From Thiobacillus denitrificans (lineage in GTDB: Bacteria > Pseudomonadota > Gammaproteobacteria > Burkholderiales > Thiobacillaceae), in NCBI GenBank assembly GCA_020725005.1, contig DYFW01000007.1, forward strand, positions 1-44,053: 44,053 nucleotides of DNA. The letters are read 5' to 3'. Made by a program: the position numbers and the translations under genes. This document shows positions 1 through 8,354 of this stretch, in pieces (positions within the stretch are counted from its first letter, which is position 1; each line of letters starts with the position of its first letter). Below the pieces are notes generated by a model. That model was not told where the DNA came from and ran no database searches. It saw only the letters and a program-made list of their open reading frames with translations.

Positions 1-62
1 GCCGCCACCTCGACCCGGGCGAGCCCGGCTGCACCGCCGGCGGCGGCGCGCCGTGTCCTTGA
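1..62 (+). CDS. Possible 3' end of a truncated upstream gene
   Basis: A frame open from the window edge ends at a TGA at 60-62 and would encode a short Gly/Pro/Cys-containing tail (RHLDPGEPGCTAGGGAPCP). The next gene starts about 50 bases later on the same strand, which fits the end of a preceding gene. The piece is too short to assign a family, and an open frame of this length is common by chance in GC-rich DNA. Confidence 0.3.
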   Translation, partial: RHLDPGEPGCTAGGGAPCP

Positions 63-112
63 TCCGCCCGCCTCCGTCCGAGCGACGGGGGTTCATTTAC
101 GCAAGGTGCGCC

Positions 113-1390
113 ATGGCCAAGCTTCTCCCATTCAGCCTTGTCTTTCTGACGCTCGTCGTCCTGGCACCGGCATCCGCGCAGGAGACACCTACGCCGGCGC
201 AGCTGAAAGTCGCCGCAGCCCAGGCCGCCATCGACAAGCTGGCCAAGGCCGACACGCCGGTTGCGCTCGCCAATGCCTACGCCCGGCTTGCGCTGGCGCA
301 GGCGCAACGCGCGCGCGAAGCCGCCGACCCGACCTACTACGCAGAGGCTCAAGCTGCAGTCGACCGCGCCCTCAGCCTCGTCCCCGGCCATCTCGACGCG
401 CGCCGCACCCGAATATGGATCCAGCTCGGCCGCCACGAGTTCGCCGACGCCCTGCAAGCCGCCGAAAAACTCAACCGCGAACTGCCTGACGATCTGCAAA
501 CTTACGCGTTTCTCACCGACGCCCGCATCGAACTCGGCCATTACGCGGACGCCGAGAAAAGCGCGCAATGGCTGCTCGACCTGCGGCCCGGCAATGTCCC
601 GGGGCTGACCCGCGCGGCCTATCTGCGCGAACTGTTCGGCGACCTCGAAGGCAGCCTCGACCTGATGCAGCAGGCCTGGCAGCGCACGCCGCCCACCGAA
701 ACCGAGGATCGCGCCTGGCTGCTCACCCAGATGGCGCATCTGGAACTGGCGGCCAACCGTGCGGACCGGGCGGACGCGCTGCTCGCCGAGGCGCTGCGCG
801 CGTTTCCCGATTACCACTACGCGCTGGCCCAGCTCGCCCGGGTGCGACAGGCGCAGGGACGCCATGCCGACGCGGTCGCGCTGCTGCGCCGCCACGTCGC
901 CCTCGCGCCGCACCCGGAAAATTTCTTCTACCTTGGCGAAGCGCTGGCGCGGCAAGGACTGACTGCCGAGGCACGGATGGCGTTCGCGCGCTTCGAAACC
1001 GATGCCCGCCGCGAAAGCGCCGCGCAGGACAACGCCAACCGCGAGCTGATCCTGTATTACGCCGACCATGCGCGCCGCCCCGCCGAAGCGCTGCGGCTCG
1101 CGCGCCTGGAAATCGCGCGGCGGCAGGACATCCAGACGCTCGACGCCTACGCCTGGGCGCTCTACCGCAACGGAAAATTCCGCGAGGCGAACGCCGCCAT
1201 CGAGCGGGCGCTGGCGGTCGGCACGCTCGATCCCAAATTGCACTATCACGCCGGCATGATCGCGATGAAACTCGGCCGCGCCGGCAAAGCCCGCCAGCGG
1301 CTGGAAACCGCGTTGCGCCACGCGCCCTGGGCCGGGTTCGCCCCGGACGCGCGGCAGGCGCTCGCCCGCGTCGGCAAGCGCACCGGATGA
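113..1390 (+). CDS. Secreted tetratricopeptide-repeat (TPR) protein
   Basis: The protein is about 425 residues long. The ATG at 113 is preferred over an in-frame start 60 bases upstream because it puts a clean signal peptide (hydrophobic SLVFLTLVVLAPA, then cleavage after ASA) at the N-terminus. The rest is nearly all alpha-helical Ala/Leu/Arg-rich repeats typical of TPR units, for example A-Y-A-x-L-A-L-A-Q-A near residue 60 and paired helices to the end. TPR proteins are scaffolds; no catalytic motif is visible. A PEP-CTERM gene follows after 25 bases with its own strong ribosome binding site, so the two are probably co-transcribed. The secreted TPR protein may help sort or assemble that surface protein, which is inference from adjacency only. 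Confidence 0.8.
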   Translation: MAKLLPFSLVFLTLVVLAPASAQETPTPAQLKVAAAQAAIDKLAKADTPVALANAYARLALAQAQRAREAADPTYYAEAQAAVDRALSLVPGHLDARRTRIWIQLGRHEFADALQAAEKLNRELPDDLQTYAFLTDARIELGHYADAEKSAQWLLDLRPGNVPGLTRAAYLRELFGDLEGSLDLMQQAWQRTPPTETEDRAWLLTQMAHLELAANRADRADALLAEALRAFPDYHYALAQLARVRQAQGRHADAVALLRRHVALAPHPENFFYLGEALARQGLTAEARMAFARFETDARRESAAQDNANRELILYYADHARRPAEALRLARLEIARRQDIQTLDAYAWALYRNGKFREANAAIERALAVGTLDPKLHYHAGMIAMKLGRAGKARQRLETALRHAPWAGFAPDARQALARVGKRTG

Positions 1391-1415
1391 CACCCCACCC
1401 CCAAGGAGACACGCC

Positions 1416-2114
1416 ATGACCCTACGCCCCTGTATCGCCGCCGCCCTGCTCGCCTGCGCTGGGCTCGCCCATGCCATCCCTGTCGTTTTTACCAACCCCG
1501 CATACCCTGTCAGCACCCAGGCCGATGCGGGCGACAGCTCGGACGGCCCGAACGCCGATGCCGGCGACGGCAGCGTGCTTCCATTGCAGCGCAGCGCCCA
1601 GGCGCTCGGCAGCGGCGGCGATACCGCCTCGGCCGTGGCTTTTGCCGACGCAGCCTTGCTGGCGGCAACCGCCGACGCGAACAGCATCCTCGGCCCGGCG
1701 TCGGCATCAGCCGTCGCGCTGTTCAACGGCAGTTTCGACGCGCTCGCCGGCATCCTGACGCTGAGTTTCGACTTCGACGCCCAGTCCAGCGTGCTCGGCG
1801 CGGCAATCGCGGACAATGTGCTTGCCATCACGCTCCTGGTTGACGGCTCGACGCTGTTCGACGGCATTTTCGATTCCAGCACCCTCTACTCACAGGACTT
1901 CTTCATCCCGCGCGCCGGGTCGGGCTTCATCGACCTGAGTCTGATTTCGAGTGCCGACGCGTTCGCCGGCGATGGCGCCTTTGCACTCGGCAGCGTCAAT
2001 TTCGCGCTCGATGCCGCACCGCTTCCGGAACCTTCCTCGCTCGGCCTGCTGGCAGCGGGTATCGCCGGAATTTCCTGGGTACGCTTGCGCCGGCACCCGC
2101 GCAGCTCACGCTGA
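1416..2114 (+). CDS. PEP-CTERM sorting domain protein
   Basis: A 232-residue secreted protein with a signal peptide (MTLRPCIAAALLACAGLAHA). Its C-terminus is a classic PEP-CTERM tripartite signal: PLPEPSSLGLL, a hydrophobic helix (LLAAGIAGISWV) and an Arg-rich tail (RLRRHPRSSR). In this family the tail is recognised by exosortase (EpsH/XrtA), and the proteins are linked to exopolysaccharide and floc formation. The body is rich in Ala, Ser, Asp and Gly with alternating hydrophobics, so a beta-rich surface protein is likely; no enzymatic motif is seen. AAGGAG at 1402-1407 sits well before the ATG. A hexose-phosphate mutase that can feed polysaccharide synthesis lies just downstream. No exosortase gene is in the window. 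Confidence 0.85.
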   Translation: MTLRPCIAAALLACAGLAHAIPVVFTNPAYPVSTQADAGDSSDGPNADAGDGSVLPLQRSAQALGSGGDTASAVAFADAALLAATADANSILGPASASAVALFNGSFDALAGILTLSFDFDAQSSVLGAAIADNVLAITLLVDGSTLFDGIFDSSTLYSQDFFIPRAGSGFIDLSLISSADAFAGDGAFALGSVNFALDAAPLPEPSSLGLLAAGIAGISWVRLRRHPRSSR

Positions 2115-2194
2115 ACCACACGGCAACCGCTTCTGCAGCATTTCGACACGGGGCCGCGCTAGAATCGACGCATTCGCCAATCAGGGAGTGCGCA

Positions 2195-3568
2195 GTGGAA
2201 TACCCCAAGGAAATCTTCAAGGCCTACGACATCCGCGGCATCGTCGGCAAGACCTTCACCCCCGACATCGTCGAGGCCATCGGCCATGCCATCGGTTCCG
2301 AGGCCGCGGCGCGCGGCCAGACGGAAATCTGCATCGGCCGCGACGGGCGGCTCTCCGGCCCCGAACTCGCGGCGGCGCTCGCGCGCGGCATCCGCAAGGC
2401 CGGCATCGGCGTGGTCGACCTCGGCATGGTCGCCACGCCGATGACCTATTTCGCCGCGTACCAACTGAACACGAACAGCGCGGTGATGGTCACCGGCAGC
2501 CACAATCCGCCCGACTACAACGGGCTGAAAATGGTGCTCGGCGGCGAGACGCTGTCGGGCGACGCCATCCAGGCGCTGCGCCAGCGTCTCGTCGACGGCA
2601 ACCTCGTGCACGGCGAAGGCGGCTACCGCAGCCACGACATCGCGGGCGAATATCTCGCGCGCATCGTCTCCGACGTCAGGCTCGCGCGGCCGATGAAAAT
2701 CGCGGTCGACTGCGGCAACGGCGTGCCCGGCGCGTTCGCGCCCAGGCTGTTCCGCGACCTCGGCTGCACGGTCGACGAATTGTTCTGCGAAGTCGACGGC
2801 AACTTTCCCAATCACCATCCCGACCCCTCGCAGCCGAAGAACCTGCAGGACCTGATCGCGCACCTGAAGACCAGCGACGCCGAAATCGGCCTTGCCTTCG
2901 ACGGCGACGGCGACCGCCTCGGCGTCGTCACCAAGGACGGCAGCATCATCTTCCCCGACCGCCAGCTGATGCTGTTCGCCGACGACGTGCTCTCGCGCAA
3001 TCCCGGCGCCGAAATCATTTTCGACGTCAAGTCGACGCGCAAGCTGTTCGACTGGATACGCGAACGCGGCGGCAAGCCGACGCTCTGGAAGACCGGCCAC
3101 AGCTTCATCAAGGCCAAGATGAAGGAAACCGGCGCGCTCCTGGCGGGCGAAATGTCCGGCCACGTGTTCTTCAAGGAGCGCTGGTACGGCTTCGACGACG
3201 GCCTTTACGCCGGCGCGCGCCTGCTCGAGTATCTGAGCCGGCAGGCCGACATCGACGCCACCCTGCACGGCCTGCCCGACACGGTGAACACGCCCGAGCT
3301 CAACATCAAGATGGCCGAGGGCGAGCATTACGCGCTGATGGAGCGGCTGCAGAAGAGCGCGACATTCCCCGACGCGAAGGAAGTCATCACCCTCGACGGC
3401 CTGCGCGTGGAATACCCCGACGGCTTCGGGCTGGCGCGCCCGTCGAACACCACGCCGGTGATCGTGCTGCGCTTCGAGGCCGATAACGAAGCGGCGCTGG
3501 CGCGCATCCAGGCCGACTTCCGCCGCGTGATCCACGAGGCGGCACCCGGCCTCGCGCTGCCGTTCTGA
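2195..3568 (+). CDS. Phosphomannomutase/phosphoglucomutase
   Basis: A 457-residue cytoplasmic alpha-D-phosphohexomutase, the usual length for AlgC/ManB-type enzymes. It interconverts hexose 6-phosphate and 1-phosphate, supplying GDP-mannose or UDP-glucose for surface polysaccharide. The catalytic phosphoserine loop TGSHNPPDYNG is present (Ser102), as is the Mg-binding FDGDGDR loop (residues 235-241, Asp236/238/240). The substrate-specificity loop GEMSGH lies near residue 318, and the phosphate-binding R-P-S-N-T-T-P segment is near the C-terminus. The start is a GTG preceded by AGGGAG at 2183-2188. It lies 80 bases after the PEP-CTERM gene, a setting consistent with exopolysaccharide production. 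Whether mannose or glucose is the main substrate cannot be told from the sequence. Confidence 0.93.
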   Translation: MEYPKEIFKAYDIRGIVGKTFTPDIVEAIGHAIGSEAAARGQTEICIGRDGRLSGPELAAALARGIRKAGIGVVDLGMVATPMTYFAAYQLNTNSAVMVTGSHNPPDYNGLKMVLGGETLSGDAIQALRQRLVDGNLVHGEGGYRSHDIAGEYLARIVSDVRLARPMKIAVDCGNGVPGAFAPRLFRDLGCTVDELFCEVDGNFPNHHPDPSQPKNLQDLIAHLKTSDAEIGLAFDGDGDRLGVVTKDGSIIFPDRQLMLFADDVLSRNPGAEIIFDVKSTRKLFDWIRERGGKPTLWKTGHSFIKAKMKETGALLAGEMSGHVFFKERWYGFDDGLYAGARLLEYLSRQADIDATLHGLPDTVNTPELNIKMAEGEHYALMERLQKSATFPDAKEVITLDGLRVEYPDGFGLARPSNTTPVIVLRFEADNEAALARIQADFRRVIHEAAPGLALPF

Positions 3569-3594
3569 AGCGGCGACGCGCGACGGAGACCGTC

Positions 3595-4560
3595 ATCGAC
3601 TGCCTGCTCCTACGTGACGACGCGCCCGCGGGCGAGGCGATCGCGTTCGACGCGATCAGCGAACACGTCGGCAAGCCCGACCGCTTCCTCTGGGTCGAGC
3701 TGAAGACGCCCGACAGCCACACCATCACGCGGCTGGGCGAGGAGCTCGGTCTGCACGCGCTGGCGCTGGAGGACGCGATCTCGACCCACCAGCGCCCCAA
3801 GCTCGAGGAATACGACCATCACGTGTTCATTGCCGTGCGTACCGTGCAGCTGTGGGAGTCGCGCCTCGAATTCGGCGAGACGCATCTCTTCGTCGGCAGC
3901 AATTACGTCGTCGCCATCCGCCACGACAGCGGCAGCGGCTATCACCGGGTGAGCGAGCGCCTGCAACGGCGCCCGCCCGGCGTCAGGACCGGCACGCCGT
4001 ACGCGCTGTACCTGGTGCTCGACCTCATCGTCGACCAGTTCCGCCCGGTGATCGCGGCGATGCAGGAACGTTTCGGCGCGCTGGAGAGCCAGCTCATGAG
4101 CGGCGCCAAGGCGAGCCGCGACACGCTGGAAAAGCTCTACGCGATGAAGCGCGACCTTACAGCGCTGCGCGACGCGGTCGAACCGATGCAGGACATCACG
4201 CAGGACCTGCTGCGGGTCCACACGCAGTTCGCCACCAAGGAGCTCAAGGCCTACTACCGTGACGTCCACGACCACGCGGTACGCGTGACGGTGGCGATCG
4301 ACCACCTGCGCGTGTCGACCTCGGACGCGATGCAGTTCAACCTCGCGACGCTTTCTCTCAAGCAGAACGAATCGGTGCAGAAGCTCGCCGGCTGGGGCGC
4401 GCTGCTGGCGCTGCCGACCGTGGTGTTCAGCCTCTACGGCATGAACTTCGAATACATGCCGGAACTCAAGTGGCCCTGGGCCTATCCCGCGCTGCTCCTG
4501 GGAACCGGCGTCGCGGTTGCCGTGCTGTACCGACGGCTCAAGCGGCGCGGCTGGATTTGA
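3595..4560 (+). CDS. corA: CorA-family magnesium/cobalt transporter, no canonical start codon
   Basis: The frame encodes a CorA-like protein with an acidic cytoplasmic domain, two C-terminal membrane helices and the selectivity motif YGMNF followed by the periplasmic MPEL loop near the C-terminus. Homology-like sequence clearly begins at IDCLLLRDDAPAGE (position 3595). However, the frame contains no ATG, GTG or TTG between the stop at 3486 and a GTG at 3823, which would remove about 76 conserved residues. GGAG at 3585-3588 is well placed for initiation at the ATC at 3595 (six-base spacing). A CTG at 3565 overlapping the stop of the upstream mutase is another option. From 3595 the product is 321 residues, normal for CorA. 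Either a rare start codon is used or the start has been lost by mutation or sequencing error. Confidence 0.85.
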   Translation: MDCLLLRDDAPAGEAIAFDAISEHVGKPDRFLWVELKTPDSHTITRLGEELGLHALALEDAISTHQRPKLEEYDHHVFIAVRTVQLWESRLEFGETHLFVGSNYVVAIRHDSGSGYHRVSERLQRRPPGVRTGTPYALYLVLDLIVDQFRPVIAAMQERFGALESQLMSGAKASRDTLEKLYAMKRDLTALRDAVEPMQDITQDLLRVHTQFATKELKAYYRDVHDHAVRVTVAIDHLRVSTSDAMQFNLATLSLKQNESVQKLAGWGALLALPTVVFSLYGMNFEYMPELKWPWAYPALLLGTGVAVAVLYRRLKRRGWI

Positions 4561-4563
4561 CGC

Positions 4564-5739
4564 TCACTGGCGAACGGCGCGCGCGTACCGAACGCGGGTG
4601 ACGCCGGCGGCGTCGCGGTCGAGCCAGGCGACATGCAGCGTGCCCTTCGCGTCCAGCGTCGCCACCGGGTCGGACTGCGCGCCCGGCCCGTGCGCGCCGG
4701 GCACCGCGACGTCGTCGCCGAAGGCTTCGCCGTCCCATGCCGACAGCCACACGTCGGGCGTGCCGTCGCGGGCGTCGTCCCACAGCGCGACCAGGCGCGT
4801 GCCGTCGCTCACGACCAGCGCGTGCCACTGCGCCATGTTGTCGCCGAAGCTGTCCTGCACCTTGAGATTGCGACCGAAGCTGCGCGTGCCGGGGTCGAAG
4901 GCCGCGTAGACGTCGTAGCCGGAGAGGAAGTCACGCTTGTCGAGCCACACGGCGACCAGGCCCCGCTCGCCCCAGCGCGCGAGCGTGGGGCGCATCGCGC
5001 CGGTGCCCGCGCCGAGCCCGCCGGGCGCGCTGCCGCTCTTGATGTCGGTGAGACGCACCGGCGGCGTGAAGCCGCCGTCGCGGCGATGGCTGACCATGGG
5101 CACGGTGTGGCGGTGCCGGCGGTCCTCCCAGGCGACCGCGAGCGTGCCGTCGCCGGCGACCGCGAGCGCGGGCCAGCCCTGCTCGTCGACCGGCTCGGCC
5201 GCCTCGACCGGCTGCGCCGACTGCACGGCGAGCGCGCCGCGCGTTTCCGTCAGCGTGGCGACGACGATGCGCCTGAAGCGGCCGGCCTGTTCGGCCCACG
5301 CCGCGTAGAGGGCACCGCCGCCGCGCGCGAGCGTGACCTGCGCCGCACCGGTCCCGGCAAGCTGCAGTCGCCTGCCCTGCGGCCACACCTGCGCGTAGAC
5401 CCTGCCGGCTTCTTCCCACGCGGCGAGAAAGCGCCCGCCGTCGAGCGCCAGCACCACCGGCTCGTAGCATTCCTGCTTGCCGAGCCGGATTTCGCGCTGG
5501 AACCCCTTGGCCTTGGCCGGCTTCACCGCCAGGTAGCATTGCGGCGCGCCGCTGCGGTTGTCTTCCCACACCACGCCGACCGTGCCGCCCGACACCGCGA
5601 TGCCCTGGCGGTTGGCAGATTCCAGGTGCGGAAAGATATTCACGCCCGGCGCGGTGTTGACAGTGAGTGGTTCGCTCCACGACCAGCCGGCGTGCGCCGG
5701 CCCCGTCACCGCCGCGAGCAGCAGGATCGCCGCCCTCAC
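4564..5739 (-). CDS. Secreted sialidase-like beta-propeller protein
   Basis: A 391-residue product with a signal peptide (VRAAILLLAAVTGPAHA). The GTG start overlaps the TGA of the upstream thioredoxin gene (GTGA), showing translational coupling. Repeated motifs of the form W-E/D-D-x-R occur at intervals (VVWEDNRSGAPQ, VAWEDRRHRH, VWLDKRDFLSGYDVY, LWDDARDGTPDVW). They alternate with beta-strand-like segments, as in six-bladed propellers of the sialidase/BNR superfamily. I do not see the sialidase Arg triad or true S-x-D-x-G-x-T-W Asp boxes, so catalytic sialidase activity is not supported; a binding or scaffold role outside the cytoplasm is more likely. It converges with corA, with only three bases between the two stops. 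Confidence 0.75.
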   Translation of the reverse strand: MRAAILLLAAVTGPAHAGWSWSEPLTVNTAPGVNIFPHLESANRQGIAVSGGTVGVVWEDNRSGAPQCYLAVKPAKAKGFQREIRLGKQECYEPVVLALDGGRFLAAWEEAGRVYAQVWPQGRRLQLAGTGAAQVTLARGGGALYAAWAEQAGRFRRIVVATLTETRGALAVQSAQPVEAAEPVDEQGWPALAVAGDGTLAVAWEDRRHRHTVPMVSHRRDGGFTPPVRLTDIKSGSAPGGLGAGTGAMRPTLARWGERGLVAVWLDKRDFLSGYDVYAAFDPGTRSFGRNLKVQDSFGDNMAQWHALVVSDGTRLVALWDDARDGTPDVWLSAWDGEAFGDDVAVPGAHGPGAQSDPVATLDAKGTLHVAWLDRDAAGVTRVRYARAVRQ

Positions 5740-6230
5740 GATTTCTCGCCCAGGAACTCGAGCAGCGTCTTCTGCTTGTAATGGCCGCCGCGCACGTAGC
5801 GGTCGTAGTCCTGGAAGTCCTTTACCGTCTTGAAGCCGGGCGCCTGGAAAATCTTGTCGCCCTGCGGCGTCAGGTACACGAACAGCGGCGTCGCGAAGGC
5901 CTGCAGGCGCACGCCGAGTTCGGCCTCGGTGATGCGCTCGCCAGTGGGCAGCGTGAGCCGCCTGCCGGATTCGGCGTCGACGTAGACCAGCACGTAGTTC
6001 TCGCTGTAGAGTTGCTTCAGGCCCGCGTCGGAGAAGGTCGTCTTGTTGGTGTGGTCGCACCAGGCGCAGCCGTAGCGCCCGAAGTACATGAAAATCGGCT
6101 TGCCGCTCGACTTCGCTGCCTTGAGGCCGGCGTCGAAATCGACGAAGGGGTAGCCCTTGGGCGGGTCGGCGAGCGCCGCGCCGGCCCACAGGCTGGCCGC
6201 TGCCAGTACGGACGCGATCAGTTTTTGCAT
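5736..6230 (-). CDS. Secreted thioredoxin-fold protein (SoxW/DsbD-C-like)
   Basis: A 164-residue protein with a signal peptide (MQKLIASVLAAASLWAGAALA) and a thioredoxin fold. The redox motif Y-G-C-A-W-C-D-H has cysteines at about residues 55 and 58, and the cis-proline region is ATPLFVYL. It resembles periplasmic thioredoxin-like proteins such as SoxW, which keep partner thiols reduced or handle heme and metal-protein cysteines. The ATG at 6230 has a good upstream GGAGAC. Its stop overlaps the GTG of the beta-propeller gene, so the two proteins are made together and may act on each other. No sox genes lie in the window, so a SoxW role is not demonstrated. Confidence 0.82.
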   Translation of the reverse strand: MQKLIASVLAAASLWAGAALADPPKGYPFVDFDAGLKAAKSSGKPIFMYFGRYGCAWCDHTNKTTFSDAGLKQLYSENYVLVYVDAESGRRLTLPTGERITEAELGVRLQAFATPLFVYLTPQGDKIFQAPGFKTVKDFQDYDRYVRGGHYKQKTLLEFLGEKS

Positions 6231-6303
6231 GGTTGTCTCCTTGGGTCGAGCACCCATTCTGCTAAATTCGCTTCTTCCTGCAATCCTCTTTCCATACCGA
6301 CCC

Positions 6304-6861
6304 ATGAGCCATGATTCCGTTCGCATCGGCCTCGTCTCGATCAGCGACCGCGCCAGCCAGGGCATCTACGAAGACCGCGGCCTGCCCGCGCTCGAGGCTT
6401 GGTTCGGCGAGGTGCTCGCCAACCCCGCGAGCTTCGTCACCCGCCTGATCCCTGACGAACAGCCAACCATCGAGGCGACGCTGATCGAACTCGCCGACGT
6501 GGAGCAATGCGCGCTGATCCTCACCACCGGCGGCACCGGCCCGGCGCCACGCGACGTCACCCCCGAGGCGACGCTGGCCGTCGCGCACAAGGTGCTGCCC
6601 GGCTTTGGCGAGGCGATGCGCGCAGTATCGCTGAAGTACGTGCCGACCGCGATCCTGTCGCGCCAGGTCGGTGTCACCCGCGGATCGAGCCTCATCCTCA
6701 ACCTGCCCGGCCAGCCCAAGGCAATCAAGGAAACGCTCGACGGCGTCTTCGCCGCCGTGCCCTACTGCGTCGACCTCATCGGCGGCCCGTACCTGGAAAC
6801 GCGGCCCGACACGATCGTCGCATTCCGGCCAAAATCGGCGCAGCGGCCGCCCGCCGGCTGA
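6304..6861 (+). CDS. mogA: Molybdopterin adenylyltransferase
   Basis: A 185-residue MoaB/Mog-family protein. It carries the signature TTGGTGPAPRDVTPEA (near residue 76), the IGLVSISDRAS N-terminal strand and the NLPGQPKAI segment that contacts molybdopterin. MogA activates molybdopterin with ATP to adenylyl-molybdopterin before Mo insertion, in the cytoplasm. The ATG at 6304 matches the family's usual start; the longer upstream extension in this frame overlaps the divergent thioredoxin gene. The NapA molybdoenzyme encoded 23 kb away would need this cofactor. It converges with the protease gene, with seven bases between stops. Confidence 0.92.
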   Translation: MSHDSVRIGLVSISDRASQGIYEDRGLPALEAWFGEVLANPASFVTRLIPDEQPTIEATLIELADVEQCALILTTGGTGPAPRDVTPEATLAVAHKVLPGFGEAMRAVSLKYVPTAILSRQVGVTRGSSLILNLPGQPKAIKETLDGVFAAVPYCVDLIGGPYLETRPDTIVAFRPKSAQRPPAG

Positions 6862-6868
6862 GCCAGGC

Positions 6869-7669
6869 TCAACCGCCGTAGCGGTTGCGGAAGGCCTGGT
6901 CGAGATTGATTTCGCGCGCCGTCGCCGGCCCGATCACGCAGGCGTCGAGGCTGGCCGGCATCACCAGCCTGCCCGTCGCACCGACATGGCGCCCGGCCAT
7001 GATTTCCGCCGCGTGGCGCGGCACGTGCGCCGGCAATTCCGGGTCGGCGTAGCCGTCGGGATAGACCGGGCGGCCGCCGGCCGCGTACTTGTCGGTGGCT
7101 CCCAGCGTATGCAGCAGTTCGTGTGCGATGACGATGGCGTTCTGCCGCTGCTGGCGCGCGTCGGCGAAAACGTGGATGACGCCGATCAGGCCCTTCTGCA
7201 GGCCCAGCGAGTGCTCCAGCGCCACGCCCTCCCGCGCGGTGTGGTAGAGGAGAAACAGTTTGACCGTGCCGAGCTGCGGCAGCCACTGCCCCGACTGCCG
7301 GTACACCCACCAGCGCAGCTTGAGACTCCACGCGATGTTCGCGAGCGCGCCGCCGCGCGGGGGCGCCGGCGGCGGCACCCGCAGCGCCGGTTTGAGGCTG
7401 ACGTGGATCGCCGGCGAGACCGGCGCGCCGTAGCGCGCGATTTCGCGCTCGAGGAAGGTGTTGATCTCGTCGAAATCGGCCGGCTGGAGCGCGGCGATCA
7501 TCGCGCCAGCCAGCGCCGAGCCATCGCCATTGACCGGAATGATCTGCACCTCGATCGGACCGCGCCAGCCGCGCACCATCCATTGCTCGAGGAAAGTGAG
7601 ACTTGCTGCCGCGGCCAGCAGGCCCAGCAAAATCAAAATGCGGAGTCGGCGAAAGCGCATGCGCGTCAT
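6869..7669 (-). CDS. Membrane-anchored putative zinc metalloprotease (HELLHTLG)
   Basis: A 266-residue protein with one N-terminal membrane helix (RILILLGLLAAAASLTFL) after a basic start, so it is probably anchored facing the periplasm. The segment HELLHTLGATDKY at residues 183-195 gives HExxH followed by a G and an acidic residue at metzincin-like spacing (HExxHxxGxxD). The rest does not resemble a family I can name. A Pro/Arg-rich insertion (about residues 98-107) separates an N-terminal domain from the catalytic half. Some proteins of this type are annotated only as hypothetical. Substrate and role are unknown. Starts at 7669 or the ATG three codons later are equally possible. Confidence 0.7.
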   Translation of the reverse strand: MTRMRFRRLRILILLGLLAAAASLTFLEQWMVRGWRGPIEVQIIPVNGDGSALAGAMIAALQPADFDEINTFLEREIARYGAPVSPAIHVSLKPALRVPPPAPPRGGALANIAWSLKLRWWVYRQSGQWLPQLGTVKLFLLYHTAREGVALEHSLGLQKGLIGVIHVFADARQQRQNAIVIAHELLHTLGATDKYAAGGRPVYPDGYADPELPAHVPRHAAEIMAGRHVGATGRLVMPASLDACVIGPATAREINLDQAFRNRYGG

Positions 7670-7730
7670 GTCCCGGAATCGTCGGCAAGCGGGGCACGGC
7701 GGGGTTCGCTGCCCCGCGCCCCCGGGGCGG

Positions 7731-8297
7731 TCACTCGGCGTCCTGCATCGCCGCGCGGATCACGTGGTAGATCTCGCGGAAGGCCCGCGGCGGCTTGTTG
7801 CGCGCCGCCTCGTCGCGCGCGTTGCGGATCAGCTGGCGCAGGTGCGTGACGTCGGTGTGCGGGTAGGCGTCGAGAAAGCGCGTCAGCGCCTCGTTGTCGG
7901 CGATGAGCTTCTCGCGCCACTTCTCGGCCTGGTGCAGCCTGGCGTTCTCCTGCGCCGACACCCCCTTGAAGGCATCGAGTTGCGCCCGGATGGGCGCCGG
8001 ATCGATGCTGCGCATGAGCTTGCCGATGTATTGGCGCTGCCGGCGCAGTGCGCTGTTCTGGGTGATCTTGCGACAGGCGGCGACCGCCTCGCGCAGCGCT
8101 TCCGGCAGTTCGATGCGACGGAACTGCGCCTCGGGCAGCTTCACCAGCTCGGTGCCGAGATCCTGCAGGGCCTCGACCTCGCGCTTCTTCTGGCTCTTGC
8201 TGGGGCCGTCGTAAACGTCGTCGGGGTCGAATTCCGGTTCGGCATCGGGGTCGATCAGGCGCACGGCGGGGCTTTCGGTTGCTGTTATGATCGGCAT
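7731..8297 (-). CDS. yjgA: Ribosome-associated protein YjgA/DarP (DUF615)
   Basis: A 188-residue, charged, helical protein of the DUF615 family. Recognisable stretches are PSKSQKKREVEALQDLGTELV near the N-terminus, LRRQRQYIGKLMR in the middle and the C-terminal FLDAYPHTDVTHLRQLIRNA. In E. coli, YjgA (DarP) associates with 50S precursors and helps late large-subunit maturation. The ATG at 8297 is preferred; an in-frame GTG at 8318 would add seven residues. It is divergent from pmbA, the same pairing seen widely in proteobacteria, which supports both calls. Confidence 0.9.
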   Translation of the reverse strand: MPIITATESPAVRLIDPDAEPEFDPDDVYDGPSKSQKKREVEALQDLGTELVKLPEAQFRRIELPEALREAVAACRKITQNSALRRQRQYIGKLMRSIDPAPIRAQLDAFKGVSAQENARLHQAEKWREKLIADNEALTRFLDAYPHTDVTHLRQLIRNARDEAARNKPPRAFREIYHVIRAAMQDAE

Positions 8298-8354
8298 TGT
8301 AGTTTCTGACGCCGACACCTGCCCAGCCCGACCTGCCCATATCGCCTTTTCCCC

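Noticed and set aside
2159-3535. 458-codon minus-strand frame opposite the phosphohexomutase gene
   Set aside because: Shadow of the mutase gene; no family features.
4564-5739. True sialidase/neuraminidase
   Set aside because: Propeller-like repeats are present, but the catalytic Arg triad and canonical Asp boxes are not seen.
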